This document shows positions 1 to 6,723 of a stretch of DNA of 7,636 bases, piece after piece (within the stretch, counting starts at the first letter, position 1; each line of letters begins with the position of its first letter). The notes below the pieces were generated by a model, which saw only the letters and a program-made list of their open reading frames with translations, was not told the origin of the DNA and ran no database searches. The position numbers were made by a program, and so were the translations under genes. The DNA is from Pseudomonadota bacterium (lineage in GTDB: Bacteria > Pseudomonadota > Alphaproteobacteria > Rhizobiales > Kaistiaceae), in contig JAEVZM010000324.1 of the NCBI GenBank assembly GCA_023392225.1, positions 1-7,636 on the forward strand, in the 5' to 3' direction.

Positions 1-1687
<1,687 letters not shown>

Positions 1688-1695
1688 GGGCTACC

Positions 1696-2022
1696 TCACT
1701 TCTTTTCCATGACGCATTGCAGAGGATGCTGGTGTTTGCGGGCGAAATCCATGACCTGAGCGACCTTGGTCTCCGCCACTTCGTACGTGTAGATGCCGCA
1801 TTCCCCGACGCCGTGCTGATGCACATGCAGCATGATCCGAGTCGCGTCTTCCCGCCCTTTCTGGAAGAAGCGCTCGAGGACGACGACCACGAATTCCATG
1901 GGCGTGTAGTCGTCGTTGAGGAGCAATACACGGTACAGGCTCGGACGCTTCGTCCGGGTCTTGGTTCGGGTCGCGAGGCCCGCCCCTGAGTCATCGTCCT
2001 GTCGCCGAATGGGATTGCTCAT
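1696..2022 (-). CDS. clpS: ATP-dependent Clp protease adaptor protein ClpS
   Basis: Small adaptor that binds proteins with destabilising N-terminal residues (N-end rule) and hands them to the ClpA N-domain. The protein is 108 residues: a charged flexible tail (1-27), then the ClpS core. Residues matching the E. coli N-degron pocket are visible: N36-D37-D38, T40 and M42 in LLNDDYTPMEF, and H68 in IMLHVHQHG. The C-terminal part, ECGIYTYEVAETK and then AQVMDFARKHQHPLQC, is typical of the family. I chose ATG at 2022. An in-frame TTG at 2034 would add four residues, but it has AGGA only 2 nt upstream. The ribosome-binding site for the ATG is also poor: AGGAA abuts it and another AGGA lies 14 nt away, so the exact start is uncertain. 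clpA follows 8 nt downstream, which fits their joint role in the ClpAP pathway. Confidence 0.96.
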   Translation of the reverse strand: MSNPIRRQDDDSGAGLATRTKTRTKRPSLYRVLLLNDDYTPMEFVVVVLERFFQKGREDATRIMLHVHQHGVGECGIYTYEVAETKVAQVMDFARKHQHPLQCVMEKK

Positions 2023-2101
2023 TTCCTGGCTCAAGTTCCTTCATGCTCGCGAATCCTGCCGGGAAACCCCACGCGGCGCAATCTACCGCGCAAAATTTGA
2101 T

Positions 2102-2117
2102 TGCACGATCGGTGCCA
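2102..2117 (-). promoter_or_regulatory. Sigma-54-like -24/-12 motif (or dyad operator) upstream of clpS
   Basis: Read on the minus strand this is TGGCAC, five bases, then GTGCA. It matches the sigma-54 pattern TGGCAC-N5-TTGCA at 10 of 11 defined positions, with the essential GG and GC separated by exactly 10 nt. Transcription would start near 2091, about 70 nt before the clpS ATG. The same bases also form a near-dyad (TTGCAC and GTGCCA as half-sites, 5 of 6 matching), so it could be a repressor or activator site instead. No convincing sigma-70 pair was found nearby; TAGATT (minus strand, 2085-2080) could be a -10 but has no -35. Chance similarity is possible. Confidence 0.3.
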
Positions 2118-2141
2118 GATCGAAGGCGAAGGCTGTGGGAG

Positions 2142-2208
2142 GTTTCCGGGTGGGCTCGCAGTTGAATATTTAGGATGCCGCGTCGCCGATTCAACGGCGC
2201 CCCGAAAC
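2142..2208. repeat. Imperfect long inverted repeat (REP-like candidate)
   Basis: The outer arms are GTTTCCGGG (2142-2150) and CCCCGAAAC (2200-2208), pairing at 8 of 9 positions. The inner arms are 2157-2167 (CGCAGTTGAAT) and 2189-2199 (ATTCAACGGCG), pairing at 10 of 11. A 6-nt one-sided bulge and a 21-nt loop complete a cruciform-sized structure. It lies just past the phasin terminator, in the clpS upstream region. One frame of its minus strand begins SFRGAVESATRHP, a phrase I recall from spurious small ORFs in GC-rich alphaproteobacterial genomes, which suggests a dispersed repeat. Only one copy is seen here, so repetition is inferred. Confidence 0.45.
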
Positions 2209-2235
2209 GACAAAGGCCCGGACTGGGCCGGGCCT
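2205..2235 (-). terminator. Rho-independent terminator of the phasin gene
   Basis: A perfect 8-bp GC-rich stem, AGGCCCGG (2214-2221) and CCGGGCCT (2228-2235), encloses a 6-nt loop. Read on the minus strand it starts 27 nt after the phasin stop codon and is followed by TTGTCGTTT. The T tract is interrupted, so termination may be incomplete, but position and stem strength make this the clear end of the phasin transcript. Any read-through would enter the clpS upstream region. Confidence 0.75.
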
Positions 2236-2262
2236 CTGCATCGCGTCCTGAAAGGATGCGGC

Positions 2263-2595
2263 TTACTTGGGCATCTTGCCGAAAAGGCCCTCGTAGGGCT
2301 TGTAGGCGTCGCGCGCCATCGCCTGGAAGATCTCGCTGACCTTCGTCGCCTGGCTCACGTAGCCCTCGTAGGCGTTGCGGACATAGTCCGACTGGACCTC
2401 CACCGCCTTGTCGAGGCTGCCTGCGCCGAGCAGGTTCTCGAAAGCCTTGGCGCTCGTGTCGAAGGAGCGCTTCGAATAGTCCGCTGCCTCCGCGGCGAGT
2501 GCCTGGAAGCCCTTCGTCATGGCCCCCATGCTCTTCACTGCGACGTCCATGTTTTCCTTACCGGCCTTCTGCAGCTCGTCCAAATTCCCGATCAC
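2263..2595 (-). CDS. Phasin family protein (PHA granule-associated)
   Basis: Phasins coat polyhydroxyalkanoate granules in the cytoplasm and control their number and size. The 110-residue product is almost entirely predicted amphipathic helix without Pro in the core. It carries recognisable Phasin_2-type sequence: IGNLDELQKAGKENMD at the N-terminus, MGAMTKGFQALAAEAADYSK, then KAFENLLGAGSLDKAVEVQ, DYVRNAYEGYVSQATK and a C-terminal AYKPYEGLFGK. Length is normal for this family. The start is GTG at 2595, because AGGAGG (2610-2605) lies 9 nt upstream and the family N-terminus begins here. The frame extends upstream, but that extension has no phasin-like sequence and would overlap the promoter. 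The gene is monocistronic, with its own promoter and terminator. The upstream TGC-N3-GCA sites suggest PhaR-type repression relieved by PHA, an inference. Confidence 0.92.
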   Translation of the reverse strand: MIGNLDELQKAGKENMDVAVKSMGAMTKGFQALAAEAADYSKRSFDTSAKAFENLLGAGSLDKAVEVQSDYVRNAYEGYVSQATKVSEIFQAMARDAYKPYEGLFGKMPK

Positions 2596-2604
2596 GTCAA
2601 CTCC

Positions 2605-2610
2605 CCTCCT
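2605..2610 (-). promoter_or_regulatory. Ribosome-binding site of the phasin gene
   Basis: A full AGGAGG on the minus strand lies 9 nt before GTG 2595. It is the strongest Shine-Dalgarno match noted in the window and decides the non-ATG start. It fits a protein that is usually made in large amounts. Confidence 0.8.
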
Positions 2611-2646
2611 GCTACCAGCGTCCCCGCACCGGGGAAGCTCTCCAAG

Positions 2647-2676
2647 CATATATGTGCAGCGCAGCAATTTCGTCAA
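2647..2676 (-). promoter_or_regulatory. Sigma-70 promoter of the phasin gene
   Basis: On the minus strand, a -35 element TTGACG (2676-2671; 5 of 6 to TTGACA) is followed by an 18-nt spacer and TATATG (2652-2647; 4 of 6 to TATAAT). Transcription would begin near 2640, giving a leader of about 45 nt before GTG 2595. One TGC-N3-GCA site lies inside the spacer. Confidence 0.65.
2655..2663. promoter_or_regulatory. TGC-N3-GCA site within the phasin promoter spacer (PhaR-like)
   Basis: TGC-AGC-GCA forms a short dyad between the -10 and -35 elements, at -60 to -68 from the phasin start codon. A protein bound here would block RNA polymerase. PhaR repressors of Rhodobacter and Paracoccus are known to bind TGC-rich CTGC-N3-GCAG-type dyads upstream of phaP. 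Assignment to PhaR is inference. Confidence 0.45.
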
Positions 2677-2682
2677 TCGGAA

Positions 2683-2699
2683 ATTGTGCGATGCACAAT
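2683..2699. promoter_or_regulatory. 17-bp perfect palindrome upstream of the phasin promoter (PhaR-like operator)
   Basis: ATTGTGC-GAT-GCACAAT has 7-bp arms with a 3-nt centre. It lies 6 nt upstream of the phasin -35 element, and its TGC-N3-GCA core sits at -92 to -100 from the phasin start. Its core matches the second site at 2655-2663, with centres 32 bp apart (about three helical turns), so one dimeric or tetrameric regulator could bind both. It could also act on the divergent dac gene. Confidence 0.55.
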
Positions 2700-2733
2700 G
2701 GGATGCCGCGTCGCATGGCCGCTCCGATCACCC

Positions 2734-2763
2734 TTTACGGATTGGTAACTTCACCTCCATACT
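2734..2763 (+). promoter_or_regulatory. Candidate sigma-70 promoter of the D,D-carboxypeptidase gene
   Basis: TTTACG (2734-2739; 4 of 6 to TTGACA), an 18-nt spacer and CATACT (2758-2763; 4 of 6 to TATAAT). Transcription would start near 2770 and leave a leader of about 187 nt before GTG 2957. The match is modest, and a closer start site is possible. Confidence 0.35.
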
Positions 2764-2782
2764 GTCAGGACGAGGCCGGTAG

Positions 2783-2813
2783 CGCGGTTGGCATGGGGTT
2801 AATGCCGCCTGCG
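2783..2813 (+). other. Stem-loop in the predicted dac 5' leader
   Basis: The arms 2783-2794 and 2802-2813 pair at 11 of 12 positions (two G-U pairs, one mismatch) around a 7-nt loop GGGGTTA. No T tract follows, so it is not a standard terminator. It lies shortly after the predicted transcription start and about 145 nt before the start codon. Possible roles are mRNA stability or regulation, but nothing in it identifies a known riboswitch. Confidence 0.35.
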
Positions 2814-2956
2814 ACGTAACGAATTCGGTCACGGACTCGGAAGTGATCGCGGTTTGCGCGTTGGTGCCGCCGCCGAGAGATGAGCTTGCGCTCCTTCGCA
2901 GCGCGGCAAATTGGAACGGCGGCCGGTGTATTGGGCCGCAGAGTGCGGAGTTGCAC

Positions 2957-4408
2957 GTGATCAAGAAGCGACTGCAAACGCTTCGGGCTATTGGCCTTTC
3001 CTGGATTGGCGCAGGTTTTCTTGCGGCCGCCGCGAGCGTTGCTGCGGGTCAGGCCCAGGCCGTGACCCAGGCCGCCATCGTCGTCGATGCCAAGACCGGC
3101 AAGGTGCTCTACGCGAGCAACGCCGACACCAAGGCCTACCCCGCGTCGCTCACCAAGATGATGACGCTCTACCTTACCTTCGAGGCGCTCGAAGCCGGCA
3201 AGATTACGCTCGGCACGCGAATCAAGGTGTCGGCGAATGCCGCCGCGGAGCCGCCCTCGAAGCTCGGCGTGAAGGCCGGCAACACGATTACCGTCAAGGA
3301 TGCGATCCTGTCGCTCGTCACCCGCTCGGCCAACGACATGGCCACCGCGCTCGGCGAGCATATCGGCGGCAGCGAGACCCGCTTCGCCACGATGATGACG
3401 CAGCGCGCCCGCTCGCTGGGCATGCGCAACACCACCTTCAAGAACGCGCACGGCCTGCCCAACACCGCGCAGGTGACCACGGCGCGCGACATGTCGCTCC
3501 TCGGCCGCGCCCTGCAGGACCGCTTCCCGACCTACTTCCGCTACTTCAAGACCACGAGCTTCACCTACAACGGTGCCAAGATCGGCAACCACAACCGGCT
3601 GCTCGGCAAGGTCAACGGCGTCGACGGCATCAAGACCGGCTACACCCGCGCCTCGGGCTTCAACCTGGTCACCTCGGTCAACCTGCCCGACCGCCGCCTG
3701 GTCGCGGTGGTGCTGGGCGGCTCGAGCGGCTCCTCGCGCGACGCCTACATGACCAAGCTGGTCAACCAGTACATCGGCAAGGCCTCGCGCGGCCCGCGCA
3801 CTGCCCCGCTCATCCTGCCGCAGGGCGTCGACGGGCCGGCCTATGGCGGCGAGGAGCTCATTGCCTCGGCCGAGATCGACGAGTCCGTCCCGGTGCTCGC
3901 CGAGCTGCCGATGCCGCGCCTCCGCCCGGCCTCGGTCATCTCGGCCTATGCCGCCGACGACGTCCCCGTCGCCCCGGCTGCCGCCGCGGTCACCGACATC
4001 GCCACCCTCATTCCCGACGAGTACAGCGCCCAGGGCGACATCACCGACGATCAGGACGAGATCGCCGACGCCCCGCTGCCGGCGCCCGCCCCGATCGCCT
4101 CGCTCGACGCCTCCGAGCAGGTCGTCGTGATGGAGCGCTTCGCCGACCTGCCGACCATGACCGGCTGGAAGATCCAGCTCGCCGCGGCGCCGAGCCAGGC
4201 GTCTGCCCTGACCGTGCTGCAGAAGGCGCGGGCCGCTGCCTCCGCCGAGGTCTTCGCCAATACCGCGCCCTACACGGAGCCGGTCGAGAAGGGGGCGGAA
4301 ACCCTCTATCGCGCCCGCTTCGCCGGCTTCGCCGGCAAGGAGGAGGCACAGGCTGCCTGCGCCTTCCTCGTGAAGCAGAAGTTTGCCTGCTACGCCATCG
4401 CGGAGTGA
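2957..4408 (+). CDS. D-alanyl-D-alanine carboxypeptidase (peptidase S11) with C-terminal SPOR domain
   Basis: Penicillin-binding-protein-type enzyme that removes the terminal D-Ala from peptidoglycan stem pentapeptides in the periplasm. The 483-residue protein has a Sec signal peptide (basic KKRLQTLR, hydrophobic core 12-30, likely cleavage after AQA35). The S11 catalytic domain follows (about 38-285) with all three motifs: S64-LT-K67 (nucleophile and base), S124-A-N126 and K226-T-G228. Next is an Ala/Pro/Asp-rich linker (about 290-400), then a SPOR domain (about 403-483, starting GWKIQLAAAPSQ), which in other proteins binds denuded glycan at division septa. The PBP5 C-terminal domain and amphipathic anchor are absent, so SPOR probably does the localising. 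The start is GTG 2957, with GGAG 6 nt upstream and the signal peptide directly after. The frame extends 38 codons further upstream (GTG 2843), but that would bury the signal peptide. dacA-like in function; exact paralogue not assigned. Confidence 0.95.
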   Translation: MIKKRLQTLRAIGLSWIGAGFLAAAASVAAGQAQAVTQAAIVVDAKTGKVLYASNADTKAYPASLTKMMTLYLTFEALEAGKITLGTRIKVSANAAAEPPSKLGVKAGNTITVKDAILSLVTRSANDMATALGEHIGGSETRFATMMTQRARSLGMRNTTFKNAHGLPNTAQVTTARDMSLLGRALQDRFPTYFRYFKTTSFTYNGAKIGNHNRLLGKVNGVDGIKTGYTRASGFNLVTSVNLPDRRLVAVVLGGSSGSSRDAYMTKLVNQYIGKASRGPRTAPLILPQGVDGPAYGGEELIASAEIDESVPVLAELPMPRLRPASVISAYAADDVPVAPAAAAVTDIATLIPDEYSAQGDITDDQDEIADAPLPAPAPIASLDASEQVVVMERFADLPTMTGWKIQLAAAPSQASALTVLQKARAAASAEVFANTAPYTEPVEKGAETLYRARFAGFAGKEEAQAACAFLVKQKFACYAIAE

Positions 4409-4423
4409 TCACACTCTCCGCGA
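4398..4423 (+). terminator. Stem-loop across the dac stop codon (possible terminator)
   Basis: A perfect 8-bp stem, TCGCGGAG (4398-4405) and CTCCGCGA (4416-4423), has a 10-nt loop that contains the TGA stop. No T tract follows on either strand, so this may be a Rho-assisted terminator or a 3'-end stabilising hairpin. It is the only clear structure in the 67-nt gap between the convergent dac and J-domain genes. Confidence 0.35.
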
Positions 4424-4475
4424 CGGTATGAACTGCCCTCGGGGTCCCTCTTCCTGGTAACGCGTAAACTGGGCT

Positions 4476-5186
4476 CTACCGATGTCGTTTGCCGAGCAGT
4501 CTGTCCTTCGCCTCGTTGATCTTCGCCGCGAGGAACGTCGAGCCGCCCTGGTCGGGGTGGACACCCTTCATCAGGCTCCGGTGCGCAGCCCGGATTTCCG
4601 CCTCACTGGCGCCGGGCGCAAGGCCAAGGACCTGATAGGCCTCCTCGTCAGTCATGGGGCCCGCATCCGTCGCGGGGCCCGGCCCCGCTGCCGCGTCACG
4701 CTCGACGTCCTCACGCCAGCCGGGAAGCCGGCGGTCGAGATAAGCTTCGAGTAGCGCCAGGCTCTCCGGGTCCGTCGCCACCTCGCGATAGAGCCGCTGC
4801 AGGTCCGGCACGTCGAGATCGTCGAGGCGGCGTCCTTCATAGCTGCCGCCGAGCACCTGGCCGTTCATGGCGCCGGTGTCGTGGTCGAGCTCCATCTCGA
4901 GATAGATCGAGCGGACGGACGACCGCCCGCCCGGCGTCCGCCGGCTACCGCCGAGATCGATCGGACCGATCCGGCCCAGCGTCATCGCCGAGAAGCCGGC
5001 CGCGATCAGCGGCACGCCGAGCTCCCAGCGCCGGGCGAGGAGCAGCGCCGCGCCGAACACCATCATGCCGATGCCGACGATGTACCGGAGCGCCCGGACC
5101 AGGGACCGCGGATCGGCCGCGACGAAGCCGCGCGCCAGGACGAGGAGGACGACGAGGACGGCGAGGCCGGCGAAGAGGAATGCCAT
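4476..5186 (-). CDS. Membrane-anchored J-domain (DnaJ-like) protein
   Basis: Predicted Hsp70 (DnaK) co-chaperone tethered to the inner membrane. The 236-residue protein has two hydrophobic segments (about 3-18 and 36-52, possibly continuing to 68). A middle region (about 88-160) follows, containing LEMELDHDTGAMNG and LLEAYLDRRLPGWRED, which I recall as conserved in related alphaproteobacterial proteins. After an Ala/Pro/Gly linker comes a J domain at the extreme C-terminus (180-236), with EEAYQVLGL and the essential H210-P211-D212. The J domain ends after helix III, without G/F or zinc-finger regions, resembling Pam18/Tim14 and unlike true DnaJ. The start ATG 5186 shares one base with the stop of the upstream VWA gene (TGATG), so the two are translationally coupled. 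The open frame continues upstream through that gene but has no family-like sequence there. The client is unknown. Confidence 0.88.
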   Translation of the reverse strand: MAFLFAGLAVLVVLLVLARGFVAADPRSLVRALRYIVGIGMMVFGAALLLARRWELGVPLIAAGFSAMTLGRIGPIDLGGSRRTPGGRSSVRSIYLEMELDHDTGAMNGQVLGGSYEGRRLDDLDVPDLQRLYREVATDPESLALLEAYLDRRLPGWREDVERDAAAGPGPATDAGPMTDEEAYQVLGLAPGASEAEIRAAHRSLMKGVHPDQGGSTFLAAKINEAKDRLLGKRHR

Positions 5187-5914
5187 CAGCCGCGCATCTG
5201 GGAGAGGAGCAGGCGGTCTGCGCCCCCTCCCCGTTTCTCGAGCGCCTTGAGGCCACCGGCCGCATAGGCGGCCGCGGCCCGCAGCAGCTGGGCGAGCTCG
5301 CCGGCAGCATTGGTGTCGAAGCGGGCATAGGCGCCGCCGCTCAGTCGGGCCAGCTCGCGAAACCCGGCCTCGACCTTGGCATCCCGCCCCTCCTGGAAGA
5401 CGAACAGGCGAAGCCCGAGCAGCCCCAGCTCTCCCGCCTTCTGGGCAAGCGCGTCGATCGGCTCCTCGAGGGCATCGCCGACGAACACCATCGCCGCAAC
5501 CTTGTTCGCACGCGCCTCGCGACGGGCGTGGCTCAGCACCTTGCCGATCTGGGTCTGGCCGCCGCGGACCGTTATCCCTGTCATGAGATCGCGGAGCCCG
5601 CCGGTGTCGTCCACCCAGCGACTGGCACGACACTCGCCATAACCGCGGTAGTAGACGAGCTGGACCGTCAGGCCGCCGACCTTGCCGGCCTCGTCGAACA
5701 TCTCGGCCTGCAGGCGGCAGGCGGTGTCCCAGGTCGGCTGCCGGCTCATGGTCGCATCGAGGGAGAAGATCAGCCGCCCCCGCCCCTCGGTCGGCTTCGC
5801 GAGCGTGCGCGCCTGCCGGAGGAAGGCATCGATCTCCGCCGACGGCGAGCCCTGCGCGGGCTCGGTTGCGGCGGTGCGTTGGGTCAGCGGGGCTTTCGTC
5901 TTCTCTGCCATCAT
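5186..5914 (-). CDS. VWA (von Willebrand factor A) domain protein with MIDAS motif
   Basis: About 242 residues, with no signal peptide or membrane segment, so cytosolic. After a polar N-terminal tail (1-25) it is essentially one VWA domain. RLIFSLDATMSRQPTW carries the metal-ion-dependent adhesion site as D53-x-T55-x-S57 (DxTxS variant of DxSxS), followed by GGQTQIG with the expected Thr (T121) and VAAMVFVGDALEE with the acidic residue D147. VWA domains bind partner proteins through a coordinated divalent metal, and bacterial cytosolic ones often work with chaperone-like ATPases. No MoxR AAA+ gene is present; its partner may be the coupled J-domain gene, which overlaps its stop by one base. 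Two adjacent ATGs (5914 and 5911) are possible starts, with GGCGGA upstream. I report the first; the second would shorten it by one residue. The biological role is unknown. Confidence 0.86.
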   Translation of the reverse strand: MMAEKTKAPLTQRTAATEPAQGSPSAEIDAFLRQARTLAKPTEGRGRLIFSLDATMSRQPTWDTACRLQAEMFDEAGKVGGLTVQLVYYRGYGECRASRWVDDTGGLRDLMTGITVRGGQTQIGKVLSHARREARANKVAAMVFVGDALEEPIDALAQKAGELGLLGLRLFVFQEGRDAKVEAGFRELARLSGGAYARFDTNAAGELAQLLRAAAAYAAGGLKALEKRGGGADRLLLSQMRG

Positions 5915-6013
5915 CCCTATCCGCCGGAGTTCCGTTGGTCCGGCGACCTTGTTGCGGCCGAATGTGGCGCTTCGGCGCTGGGAAACAAGCGCCGCGCCCA
6001 TCCGATCGACCGG

Positions 6014-6604
6014 TCAGGCATCGCCCGGAAGCCGTTCCAGCAGCCGGCGCGATCCGATGCCCCACTGCGAGATGCAGCCGCTGAGGTCGGAGAAGCTTGC
6101 GTCGAGGATCCGGACCCGGTCCTCGTCGACGACGTGGATGCTGCCCACCGCCATGGTCGGCGCCGTCGGCACGAACACGGTCATGGTGCCGTTGCCGTTG
6201 GCTTCGATCAGCAGCCCGAAGACGGCGGTTCCCGGCCCGAACAGGCTGACCGTGACCGGTCTGTAGCCCTCCGACTTCTGCGCGAAGCCGCGCAGGATCG
6301 AGGTGATCGGCTCGTAGCCCGGCAGGCGCTTGAGGTAGCGCCGCTCGATCGACTCGTAGGTCGCGGTACCGAGCCGCGTGCGGATCAGGAGGCCGAGCAG
6401 GAAGCACAGCACCAGCACCGCGGCGAGCCCAACCACCACCACCAGGGCGGCCGCGAGCTTGGAATGAAGCGCGAGCGGCCGCGCGACTTCGCCGAGAACG
6501 TTGAGCACCTGGACGACCAGCAGGGCGAGAATGCCGATCGGCACCAGCGCAATCACGCCGTAGACAATATTGGTGACGGCCCCGTTCACTACCGTTCGCT
6601 TCAT
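6014..6604 (-). CDS. DUF502 family inner-membrane protein
   Basis: A 196-residue protein with two strong transmembrane segments (about 13-34 and 50-74) and a basic turn after TM2 (IRTRLGTATYESIERRYLKRLPGY). A soluble domain follows, containing FGPGTAVFGLLIEANGNGTMTVFVPTAP and then VHVVDEDRV-like sequence. This layout and the VFVPTAPTMAVGS stretch resemble DUF502, the family that includes plant COV1-like membrane proteins; no biochemical activity is established for bacterial members to my knowledge. ATG 6604 has AAGGAG (6615-6610) 5 nt upstream, and a 15-codon upstream extension has no such signal. The next gene on this strand, encoding the VWA protein, begins 99 nt downstream, so the three minus-strand genes probably form one operon. 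The family call is by pattern recognition, not a search. Confidence 0.8.
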   Translation of the reverse strand: MKRTVVNGAVTNIVYGVIALVPIGILALLVVQVLNVLGEVARPLALHSKLAAALVVVVGLAAVLVLCFLLGLLIRTRLGTATYESIERRYLKRLPGYEPITSILRGFAQKSEGYRPVTVSLFGPGTAVFGLLIEANGNGTMTVFVPTAPTMAVGSIHVVDEDRVRILDASFSDLSGCISQWGIGSRRLLERLPGDA

Positions 6605-6723
6605 TGCCGCTCCTTGCCTGCGACGCGATATCCGGGATCGTCCTCCCACGGCGTCGACACGGACAGATTGCCCCGTGGTGGCTGCCTTTGCTAGCGTCCG
6701 CGCCCCGAAGCAAGGGAATGTAC
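6605..6723. other. 119-nt divergent region between DUF502 and panC
   Basis: This short gap must carry promoters in both directions. The only candidate seen for panC is TTGCCC (6668-6673) followed at a plausible distance by GCTAGC (6690-6695), a poor -10. No persuasive promoter was found for the minus-strand genes. No clear operator dyad is present. AAGGGA (6712-6717) is the panC ribosome-binding site. Confidence 0.4.
6610..6615 (-). promoter_or_regulatory. Ribosome-binding site of the DUF502 gene
   Basis: AAGGAG on the minus strand lies 5 nt before ATG 6604 and fixes the start. It excludes the 45-nt-longer in-frame start, which has no comparable signal. Confidence 0.75.

Larger units (their letters stand above)
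2596..2956. other. 361-nt divergent intergenic region between phasin and dac
   Basis: No convincing gene was found here; open frames crossing it are extensions or shadows with no family-like sequence. From left to right it holds the phasin leader and ribosome-binding site, the phasin promoter with two TGC-N3-GCA dyads, a candidate dac promoter (2734-2763), a stem-loop (2783-2813) and the remainder of a long dac leader ending in GGAG (2947-2950). Confidence 0.7.

Noticed and set aside
2078..2104. 6-bp inverted repeat GCAATC/GATTGC in the clpS upstream region
   Set aside because: Short arms with a 15-nt spacer; easily chance, and it overlaps the sigma-54-like motif without adding support.
2101..2748. 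215-codon plus-strand open frame across the phasin
   Set aside because: Antisense to the phasin and both flanking control regions; no domain and no ribosome-binding site.
2843..2956. N-terminal extension of the carboxypeptidase
   Set aside because: Would place 38 residues before a normal signal peptide; GGAG and GTG at 2957 explain the start.
2765..3592. 275-codon minus-strand open frame
   Set aside because: Antisense to the carboxypeptidase N-terminal half; shadow composition.
2911..4431. 506-codon plus-strand frame overlapping the carboxypeptidase
   Set aside because: An out-of-frame, Arg/Gly-rich shadow; the other frame contains all S11 motifs and a signal peptide.
5180..6694. 504-codon plus-strand open frame
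   Set aside because: Antisense to the VWA and DUF502 genes; low-complexity Arg/Ala/Asp composition and no recognisable domain.
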